Part shown: positions 56,965 to 63,156 of the stretch, piece after piece
Position numbering within the stretch: position 1 is the stretch's first letter
Layout of the letters: each line of letters begins with the position of its first letter
Source: Streptomyces sp. TLI_053
GTDB taxonomy: Bacteria; Actinomycetota; Actinomycetes; Streptomycetales; Streptomycetaceae
Reading direction: 5' to 3'
DNA: 64,000 bases
Assembly (NCBI RefSeq): GCF_900105395.1
Contig: NZ_LT629775.1
Span: forward strand, 5,917,501-5,981,500
Translations under genes and position numbers: made by a program
Notes under the pieces: generated by a model
The model's database searches: none
What the model saw: the letters and a program-made list of their open reading frames with translations, nothing else
Told to the model about the DNA's origin: nothing

Positions 56965-58220
56965 CCACAGACCACCCCATCGAGGCCCTGGACGCGGGGC
57001 TGCTCGACCACGCGCACGACCACGCGCCGCAGGTCAGCCGGGAGCTGCGGCCGACCACCTCGTACACCCTGCGGGTCAACGGCTTCGAACGGCCGGTCTC
57101 GGACGCCTGGATCGGCGAGAGCCTGCTCTACGTGCTGCGCGAGCGGCTGGGCCTGGCCGGCGCCAAGGACGGCTGCGAGCAGGGCGAGTGCGGGGCCTGC
57201 TCGGTCCAGGTCGACGGCCAGCTGGTGGCCGGCTGCCTGGTGCCCGCCGCGCTGGCCCAGGACAGCGAGATCAACACCGTCGAGGGACTGTCGGCCGGCG
57301 GCGGCGCCAGCGACGTCCAGCAGGCGCTGGCCGAGTCCGGTGCGGTGCAGTGCGGCTACTGCGTGCCCGGCCTGGCGATGGCCGTGCACGACCTGCTCCA
57401 GCGCAACCACCGGCCCACCGAGGTCGAGGCGCGCCAGGCGCTGTGCGGCAACCTCTGCCGGTGCACCGGCTACCGGGGCGCGCTGGCCGCCGTGCAGACC
57501 GTCGCCGACGCGCGGGCCGCGGTGGCCGGGGCCGCGGAGGCGGCCGCCGAGGAGGCCGCGGCCACCGCCGCGGACCGGGCCGCCGCACCCGCCGCGGCCG
57601 CTCCCGAGCAGGTGCCCGCGGCGGCCCCCGCGGACCCCGGACCGCCGACCGCCGACCTGCCGGTCTACACCGAGGACGCCTGGATCGAGCACGTCCCCCA
57701 GCCGCGCACGGAGCAGCCCGGGACCGCGGCCGGCGCCGGAACGGGCCCGGGGTACGGCACCCTGGACGGGCCCGGTGCTCCCGGCGCCCCCGCTGCTCCC
57801 GGCGACCGGGGGGGCTACGACGGGCCGGGCGGCTACGACAGCGGGGTGTACGACACCACGGTGCTGGCCCCGGTCCGGGACGTCCCGGCGCAGCAGGCCG
57901 ACGGGTCCACCGGGTACTACCCCGCCCAGGGCTACCCCGAGCAGCAGCCGTACCCCGGCGCGACCCCGGCGCACGGCACCTACCTGCCCGGGACCGGCTA
58001 CCCCGACCAGGGCGGCTACCCGCAGCAGCCCGGCTACGACACCGCCTCGGCGTACGACGGCCCGGTCTACGAGACCCCCGCCACCCCCGCGCACGGCACG
58101 CCGTACGATCCCGCACCCCCGCACGGTGCCCCGGCCGAGGGCAACGCCCAGGCCGGCGTCCCGTACGGCGCCACCCCCGCCCACGGCATCCGGCTCCCCG
58201 AGGACGACCACGCATCATGA
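56961..58220 (+). CDS. Molybdenum hydroxylase 2Fe-2S subunit with long low-complexity tail
   Basis: A 419-residue protein. Residues 35-185 are a standard two-cluster subunit: Cys72, Cys77, Cys80 and Cys92 hold the plant-type cluster, and Cys131, Cys134, Cys166 and Cys168 hold the second cluster. Usual subunits end near here (150-200 residues). This one continues for about 230 residues: an Ala-rich helix-like stretch, then Gly/Tyr/Pro/Gln-rich sequence with GGYDGPGGYDSGVYD, QGYPEQQPYPG and three copies of ATPAHG. The tail is probably disordered. GTGA and ATGA overlaps tie the gene to both neighbours. Confidence 0.88.
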   Translation: MTTDHPIEALDAGLLDHAHDHAPQVSRELRPTTSYTLRVNGFERPVSDAWIGESLLYVLRERLGLAGAKDGCEQGECGACSVQVDGQLVAGCLVPAALAQDSEINTVEGLSAGGGASDVQQALAESGAVQCGYCVPGLAMAVHDLLQRNHRPTEVEARQALCGNLCRCTGYRGALAAVQTVADARAAVAGAAEAAAEEAAATAADRAAAPAAAAPEQVPAAAPADPGPPTADLPVYTEDAWIEHVPQPRTEQPGTAAGAGTGPGYGTLDGPGAPGAPAAPGDRGGYDGPGGYDSGVYDTTVLAPVRDVPAQQADGSTGYYPAQGYPEQQPYPGATPAHGTYLPGTGYPDQGGYPQQPGYDTASAYDGPVYETPATPAHGTPYDPAPPHGAPAEGNAQAGVPYGATPAHGIRLPEDDHAS

Positions 58221-60544
58221 CGTCGCCTACCGACATCGGCGCAGCACTCCAGCAGGACGGCGACGCGGGCGGCGCGGCGGAGCCGTTCGGGCTGGGCAGC
58301 TCCCCGCTGCGCAGCGACGCCCTGCCCAAGGCGCTCGGCATCTACCCGTACGCCGCCGACCTGTGGGCCGAGGGCCTGCTGTGGGGCGCGGTGCTGCGCT
58401 CGCCGCACCCGCACGCCCGGATCCTCGGCATCGACACCTCGGCCGCGCTGGCCCTGCCCGGTGTGCACGCGGTGGTCACGGCCACCGACCTGCCGGCCGG
58501 TCCGGACGGCAGCCCGGACGGCGCGCCCTCCGGGCCGATCGTCGCCGACCGCCCGGTGCTGGCCGCCGGGGTGGTCCGCCACCACGGCGAGCCGGTGGCC
58601 GCGGTGGCCGCCGACCACCCCGACACCGCCCGGCTCGCGGTCGGTCTGATCGTCGTCGAGTACGAGCCGCTGGAGGCCGTCACCGACCCCGAGCAGGCCT
58701 TCACCGCCCCGCCGCTGCACCCGGACGGCAACCTGTTCCGCCATCTGCCGCTGCGCACCGGCGACCCGGAGGCGGCCGGCGAGATCATCGTCGAGGGCCT
58801 GTACCAGGTGGGCCGCCAGGACCCTGCCCCGCTCGGTGCCGAGGCCGGCCTCGCCGTGCCGCGCCCGGACGGCGGGGTCGAGCTGCACCTCTCCTCCACC
58901 GACCCGCACGGCGACCGGGACCGCACCGCGGCCTGCCTGGGCCTGGAGCCGGACCGGGTCCGGCTGGTGGTCACCGGCGTGCCCGGTGCCACCTCCGACC
59001 GCGAGGACCTCTCCTTCCAGGTCACCCTGGCGCTGCTGGCGCTGCGCACCGGCCGTCCGGTGAAGATGACGCTGACCCGCGAGGAGTCCTTCCACACCCA
59101 CACCTCGCGGCACCCGGCGCTGCTGCGCTACCGCCACCACGCGGACGCCGACGGCACGCTGGTGAAGGTCGAGGCGCAGATCCTGCTGGACGGCGGAGCC
59201 TACGCGGACGTCTCGGCCGAGGCGCTGGCCGCCGCCACCGCCTTCTCGGTCGGCCCGTACAACTGCCCCAACGTCTTCGTGGACGCCTGGGCGGTGCGCA
59301 CCAACAACCCGCCGGCCGGCCGGATGCGCGGCGAGGGCGCGCTGCAGGCGTGCTTCGCCTACGAGTCGCAGCTGGACCAGCTGGCCGCCCGGATCGGCGT
59401 GGACCCGGTGGAGGTCCGCCGGCGCAACGTGATGGCGACCGGGGACCCGCTGCCCACCGGACAGGCCGTCACCTGCCCGGCGCCGGTGGCTGCGCTGTTG
59501 GACGCCGTGGCCGCCGAGCCGCTGCCCGCGCTGCCGGTGGACGACCCGGACGCCGAATGGCTGCTGCCGGGCGGGCCCGGCGGCGCGGGCGACCCGGCCG
59601 CGGTGCGGCGCGGGATCGGTTACGCGCTGGGCATGGTGCACATGCTGGGCGCCGAGGGCGAGGACGAGGTCGCCACCGCGACGGTGCGGGTCAGTGGCGA
59701 CCACGCCACGGTGATCTGCTCCGCCGTCGACGCCGGCCAGGGCTTCGCCACGCTGGCCCGGCAGATCGTGCAGAGCGTGCTGGGCGTCAGCGAGGTGTAC
59801 ATCGCGCCCGCCGACAGCGACCAGGCGGTGGCCGGGCCGTCGGCCCGGGGCCGGCACACCTGGGTGTCCGGCGGTGCGGTCGAGCGGGCCGCGCTGATGG
59901 TCCGCCACCAGTTGCTCCAGCCCATCGCCGCCGACTTCGGGATGTCGGTGGAGCTGCTGCAGATCGCCGAGGGCAAGATCACCTCGTACGACGGGGTGCT
60001 CGGCATGCCGGTGGCCGAGGCGCTGGAGGGCAAGGAGCTGTGGGCGACCGCGCAGTGCCGCCCGCACCCGACCGAGCCGCTGGACGAGGCCGGGCAGGGC
60101 GACGCCTTCGTCTCCATCGCGTTCTGCGCGATGCGCGCGGTGGTGGACGTGGACATCGAGCTGGGCGCGGTCCGGGTGGTCGAGGTGACGGTGGCCCAGG
60201 ACGTCGGCCGGGCGCTGAACCCGCGGCAGATCGAGGACCGGATCGAGGCGGGGGTCGCCCAGGGCGTCGGGCTGGCGCTGCTGGAGGACCTGCGGACCGA
60301 GGGCGGTGTGCTGGCCAACCCCTCGCTGACCGGGTACCGGCTGCCGACCGCGCTGGACACCCCGGAGATCCGGGTCGCCGCGCTGCTGGAGGAGCGTGAC
60401 GTGGTGGCTCCGTTCGGGGCCAAGGCGGTCAGCGCGGTGCCGGCCGTGACCGCGCCGGCGGCGGTGGCCGCGGCGGTCCGGGCCGCGACCGGTCTGCCGG
60501 TGGGTCGGCTGCCGATCCGCCCGGAGGACGCCGTCACCGGCTGA
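58217..60544 (+). CDS. Molybdenum hydroxylase large (molybdopterin-binding) subunit, divergent
   Basis: A 775-residue protein of the xanthine dehydrogenase/aldehyde oxidase large-subunit fold. It has the N-terminal hammerhead domain (SDALPKALGIYPYAAD to VVEYEPLEAV), RMRGEGALQACFAYE for the expected RGxGxPQ-like segment, and the cofactor loop DAGQGFATLARQIV. Near the C terminus the catalytic glutamate motif (family: K-x-V-G-E-P-P) reads KAVSAVP, so the base is Ala740. Redox activity on purines is therefore doubtful; the substrate is unknown. It starts as ATGA overlapping the Fe-S gene. No cofactor-maturation gene is in the operon. Confidence 0.85.
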   Translation: MTSPTDIGAALQQDGDAGGAAEPFGLGSSPLRSDALPKALGIYPYAADLWAEGLLWGAVLRSPHPHARILGIDTSAALALPGVHAVVTATDLPAGPDGSPDGAPSGPIVADRPVLAAGVVRHHGEPVAAVAADHPDTARLAVGLIVVEYEPLEAVTDPEQAFTAPPLHPDGNLFRHLPLRTGDPEAAGEIIVEGLYQVGRQDPAPLGAEAGLAVPRPDGGVELHLSSTDPHGDRDRTAACLGLEPDRVRLVVTGVPGATSDREDLSFQVTLALLALRTGRPVKMTLTREESFHTHTSRHPALLRYRHHADADGTLVKVEAQILLDGGAYADVSAEALAAATAFSVGPYNCPNVFVDAWAVRTNNPPAGRMRGEGALQACFAYESQLDQLAARIGVDPVEVRRRNVMATGDPLPTGQAVTCPAPVAALLDAVAAEPLPALPVDDPDAEWLLPGGPGGAGDPAAVRRGIGYALGMVHMLGAEGEDEVATATVRVSGDHATVICSAVDAGQGFATLARQIVQSVLGVSEVYIAPADSDQAVAGPSARGRHTWVSGGAVERAALMVRHQLLQPIAADFGMSVELLQIAEGKITSYDGVLGMPVAEALEGKELWATAQCRPHPTEPLDEAGQGDAFVSIAFCAMRAVVDVDIELGAVRVVEVTVAQDVGRALNPRQIEDRIEAGVAQGVGLALLEDLRTEGGVLANPSLTGYRLPTALDTPEIRVAALLEERDVVAPFGAKAVSAVPAVTAPAAVAAAVRAATGLPVGRLPIRPEDAVTG

Positions 60545-60639
60545 GCCGGTGCCGCCGGGTGGTTCCGCGGGTTCCGCGGAACCACCCGGACCGGCGCTTC
60601 TCCTGGGAAATCCGGCGACGCGAAATCCCGCGAATCCCG

Positions 60640-60716
60640 CGACGGAAAAGCACGACGACGGGAAAGCGCGCGAGGGGGAAGCACGCGAGGGGAAAGCGCG
60701 GCGACGGGAAAGCACG
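60640..60716 (+). repeat. Tandem 15-16-bp degenerate repeats
   Basis: Five units resembling CGACGGGAAAGCGCG start at 60640, 60656, 60671, 60686 and 60701, between the molybdenum hydroxylase operon and the tRNA-Cys terminator. A weaker copy precedes them at 60616. No coding potential is convincing. Confidence 0.75.
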
Positions 60717-60761
60717 ACGAATTGCCGGGCGGCCCTTTTCGGGGCCGGACCGGCAATTCGT
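60717..60761 (-). terminator. tRNA-Cys terminator
   Basis: A 12-bp outer stem (ACGAATTGCCGG / CCGGCAATTCGT) plus an inner GGCCC/GGGGCC helix lies six bases beyond the encoded CCA of tRNA-Cys on the minus strand. Confidence 0.75.
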
Positions 60762-60766
60762 CTTCG

Positions 60767-60841
60767 TGGAGGCCATGACGGGAATCGAACCCGTGTACAC
60801 CGCTTTGCAGGCGGTTCCCTGATCCACTCGGGCACACGGCC
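60767..60841 (-). tRNA. tRNA-Cys (GCA)
   Basis: The acceptor stem GGCCGTG/CATGGCC, anticodon stem ACCGC/GCGGT with loop CTGCAAA (anticodon GCA at 60808-60806), and T arm ACGGG-TTCGATT-CCCGT are all visible. The discriminator is T and CCA is encoded. It lies downstream of a Cys-rich mini-ORF on the same strand and has its own terminator. No other gene follows it in that transcript. Confidence 0.97.
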
Positions 60842-60898
60842 GTGGGGTGGGGCTTGGGTGGGGCGGGAGCGGTGGTGCGGCTGGAACTGCGGGTGCGC

Positions 60899-60988
60899 TC
60901 AGGCGCAGCGGCAGCAGCGACAGGCGCGACAACAGCGGGGAGCGGTGGTGCAGGTGCGGGGCGCGAGGGCCGCCGTCCTCCTGTCCAT
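60899..60988 (-). CDS. Cysteine-rich leader-type peptide upstream of tRNA-Cys
   Basis: A 29-residue ORF, MDRRTAALAPRTC then a tail ending CCRACRCCRCA. It contains seven Cys, six of them in the last eleven residues, in both TGC and TGT codons. AAGGAG lies six bases before the ATG at 60988. A promoter TTGACG-N18-CAGACT lies just upstream. The stop is 57 bases before tRNA-Cys. Between them the RNA is 61% C and 16% G with no hairpin, like a Rho-loading site. It resembles the polycysteine leader ORFs known as cysteine-responsive attenuators in mycobacteria, but here the downstream gene is a tRNA. Confidence 0.72.
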   Translation of the reverse strand: MDRRTAALAPRTCTTAPRCCRACRCCRCA

Positions 60989-61027
60989 GTCCGACTCCTT
61001 GTCGTCGTTCGCCGTGTTGGTGAATTC

Positions 61028-61057
61028 AGTCTGGCGGAACGGCGCGCGGAGCGTCAA
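61028..61057 (-). promoter_or_regulatory. Promoter of the Cys-leader/tRNA-Cys unit
   Basis: On the minus strand TTGACG (61057-61052) and CAGACT (61033-61028) are separated by 18 bases. This is close to the vegetative sigma consensus and predicts a leader of about 34 bases before the mini-ORF. Confidence 0.65.
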
Positions 61058-61136
61058 TATCCCTTTGTAAATTCTGTGTGGCGGGATTCCCGGCCGGGTG
61101 TGCTACGGTCGGGAACAGGTGGTCCTCGCGGCCGCC

Positions 61137-61214
61137 CCGGACGAGCGCGTCGTACCCGGTCACGACAAGACGGCGCAGTGACAGCGGCAACCGTGCCGCT
61201 GCCGACTGCGGAGG
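61137..61214 (+). ncRNA. Guanidine-III riboswitch (ykkC-III) and expression platform
   Basis: The 40-nt segment 61137-61176 begins CCGGACGAGCGCGTCGTACC and ends GACAAGACGGCGC, matching the guanidine-III aptamer as I know it. Downstream, GCAGT (61175-61179) pairs with ACTGC (61205-61209) around an inner AGCGGCA/TGCCGCT hairpin (61183-61200). This helix overlaps the aptamer's 3' strand and ends immediately before the ribosome site GGAGG (61210-61214). That gives a plausible switch between aptamer and an alternative helix. A -10 TACGGT lies at 61104-61109. Confidence 0.9.
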
Positions 61215-61224
61215 TACGACCGTC

Positions 61225-61539
61225 ATGGCTTGGCTCGTTCTGATCATTTCCGGTGTCCTGGAGACGGTGTGGGCGGTGGCCCTGGAGTCTTCCAAGGGCT
61301 TCTCCCGCCTGGTCCCGACCGTGGTGTTCGGGGTGGCGCTGGCGCTCTCGATGGGCGGCCTGGCGTACGCGATGCGCTCGATCCCGATCGGCACCGGCTA
61401 CGCGGTCTGGGTCGGCATCGGCGCGGTGGGTACGGCGCTCTACGGCATGACCGTGCTCGGTGACGCGGCGACCCTGGCCCGGATCGGCTGCCTGCTCCTG
61501 ATCGTCTCCGGCGTGGTGGGCCTGAAGGTGCTGCACTGA
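61225..61539 (+). CDS. gdx: SMR family guanidinium exporter (SugE/Gdx)
   Basis: A 104-residue small multidrug resistance protein with four membrane helices. Glu13 in SGVLETVWAV is the conserved proton/substrate residue. The SugE-type segment YAMRSIPIGTGYAVWVGIGAVGTALYGM distinguishes guanidinium exporters from EmrE-like drug pumps. It works as a dimer. The guanidine-III riboswitch directly upstream supports export of guanidinium as its job and indicates induction by guanidine. The ATG is at 61225 with GGAGG ten bases upstream. A 22-base hairpin follows. Confidence 0.95.
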   Translation: MAWLVLIISGVLETVWAVALESSKGFSRLVPTVVFGVALALSMGGLAYAMRSIPIGTGYAVWVGIGAVGTALYGMTVLGDAATLARIGCLLLIVSGVVGLKVLH

Positions 61540-61594
61540 GCTGCCCGAACGGGCCGGGTCGCGCTGTCCCGGAGGTCCCGCGCCGCTCTCTCGT

Positions 61595-61616
61595 CCTCCG
61601 GTCCTAGGGCCGGAGG
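61595..61616 (+). terminator. gdx terminator
   Basis: CCTCCGG and CCGGAGG form a stem 56 bases after the stop codon, before the MFS gene promoter. Confidence 0.6.
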
Positions 61617-61665
61617 TGGAGGCGGTTCCCGACCACGGTCAGGGGCCATCGGGCCAGATGCGCCT

Positions 61666-61682
61666 TACGATCATACGTATGA
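61666..61682 (+). promoter_or_regulatory. Leaderless promoter and palindromic operator of the MFS gene
   Basis: TACGAT (61666-61671) lies seven bases before the ATG. The perfect 12-bp palindrome TCATACGTATGA (61671-61682) covers the predicted start of transcription and the start codon. A repressor bound here would block initiation. No regulator gene is adjacent in the window. Confidence 0.6.
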
Positions 61683-63118
61683 CCACAGCCTCCCCCGTGT
61701 CGGCCGACACCGCCTCCGTTCCGATATCGACCGACCCCGGCGGAGGGGTCATGGGCGACCGCTTCCGGGCGCTGACCCTGGGCATCGTCTCGGTGGTCCT
61801 GGTGATCGCCTTCGAGGCGACGGCCGTCAACACCGCGATGCCGGTCGCCGCCCGTGAGCTCGACGGGCTCGGGCTGTACGCCTTCGCCTTCTCCGGCTAC
61901 TTCACCACCACCCTGTTCGCGCTGGTCGTCTCCGGCCAGTGGTGCGACCGCAGCGGGCCGCTGCAGCCGCTGTTCACCGGCATCGCGGTGTTCGGCGCCG
62001 GCCTGCTGGTGGCCGGCGCGGCGCCCGGGATGTGGATCTTCGTGGGCGGCCGGGCGATCCAGGGCCTCGGCGGCGGTCTGGTGATCGTCGCGCTCTACGT
62101 GGTGGTCGGCCGGGCCTACCCCGAACGGCTGCGGCCCTCGGTCTTCGCGGCCTTCTCCTCGGCCTGGGTGCTGCCCTCGATCATCGGCCCGGTGGTCTCC
62201 GGGGCGGTCACCCAGCACCTCGGCTGGCGCTGGGTGTTCCTCGCCGTGCCGGTGCTGATCCTGCTGCCGCTCGTGGTGATGGGCCCGGCGCTGCGCCGCT
62301 CGGAGAAGGCGCAGCCGGTGCTCCGGGGCGGTGGGTTCGACCGCCGCCGTACCGGGCTGGCCGCGATGGCCGCGCTGGGCGCGGGCCTGCTGCAGTACGC
62401 GGGCCAGCGGCGCGACCTGCCCGGGCTGCTGCCGGCCGTCACGGGTGCGGCCCTGCTGGTCCCGGCGGTGCTGGGGCTGCTGCCGGCCGGGACGCTGCGG
62501 GCCGGGCGCGGACTGCCGACGGTGATCCTGCTGCGCGGGGTCGCGGCCGGGGCCTTCTTCGCGGCCGAGGCGTTCATCCCGCTGATGATGGTGACCGAGC
62601 GCGGGCTGTCGCCGACGCTGGCGGGTCTCACCCTGACCAGTGGCGGCCTGTCCTGGGCGCTCGGCTCCTGGATCCAGGGCCGGCCGGGGGCGGAGCGCCA
62701 CCGGGCGCTGATGATCCGCGGCGGGTTCGTGCTGACCGCGGTCGCCATCGCGGGCGCGGCGCTGGTGCTCGTCCCGGCCGTGCCGGCCTGGGTGGCGGCG
62801 GTGGCCTGGGGTGTCGGTGGCATCGGCATGGGCCTGGCGGTGGCGAGCATCAGCGTGCTGATGATGAAGCTGTCCACGCCCGAGGACGCCGGGGCCAACT
62901 CGGCCTCGCTCCAGGTGAGCGACGCGCTGGGCAATGTGCTGCTGGTGGGGCTGGCCGGAGTGCTGTTCGCGGCGCTGGGCGGCGGCTCGGTGGCCGCCGC
63001 CCACGACGGCGCCGCGGGCACCGGGACGACCGGGGCCTTCACGGTGATCTTCCTGGCCATGACCGGGGTGGCGCTGCTCGGCGCCCTGGTCTCCGGCCGG
63101 GTCCGCAAGGCCGCCTGA
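61679..63118 (+). CDS. Major facilitator superfamily transporter
   Basis: A 479-residue membrane protein with 12-14 hydrophobic segments. The family features are GDRFRALTLGIVSVVLVIAFEATAVNTAMPV, SGYFTTTLFALVVSGQWCDRSG for motif A, and GGRAIQGLGGGLVIVALYVVVGRAYPERLRP, as in drug-proton antiporters. The substrate cannot be predicted. The ATG at 61679 is preferred: a -10 element lies seven bases upstream and a longer frame lacks both. It is separated from gdx by a hairpin and its own promoter, so it is not part of the guanidine regulon by sequence. Confidence 0.9.
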   Translation: MTTASPVSADTASVPISTDPGGGVMGDRFRALTLGIVSVVLVIAFEATAVNTAMPVAARELDGLGLYAFAFSGYFTTTLFALVVSGQWCDRSGPLQPLFTGIAVFGAGLLVAGAAPGMWIFVGGRAIQGLGGGLVIVALYVVVGRAYPERLRPSVFAAFSSAWVLPSIIGPVVSGAVTQHLGWRWVFLAVPVLILLPLVVMGPALRRSEKAQPVLRGGGFDRRRTGLAAMAALGAGLLQYAGQRRDLPGLLPAVTGAALLVPAVLGLLPAGTLRAGRGLPTVILLRGVAAGAFFAAEAFIPLMMVTERGLSPTLAGLTLTSGGLSWALGSWIQGRPGAERHRALMIRGGFVLTAVAIAGAALVLVPAVPAWVAAVAWGVGGIGMGLAVASISVLMMKLSTPEDAGANSASLQVSDALGNVLLVGLAGVLFAALGGGSVAAAHDGAAGTGTTGAFTVIFLAMTGVALLGALVSGRVRKAA

Positions 63119-63119
63119 G

Positions 63120-63138
63120 CCGGAGAAAAGCGCTCCGG
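63120..63138. terminator. Small hairpin between convergent genes
   Basis: CCGGAG and CTCCGG form a 6-bp stem with an AAAAGCG loop between the MFS stop (63118) and the stop of the minus-strand gene (63157). Confidence 0.45.
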
Positions 63139-63156
63139 AGGCGAGCGGGCGAAGAC

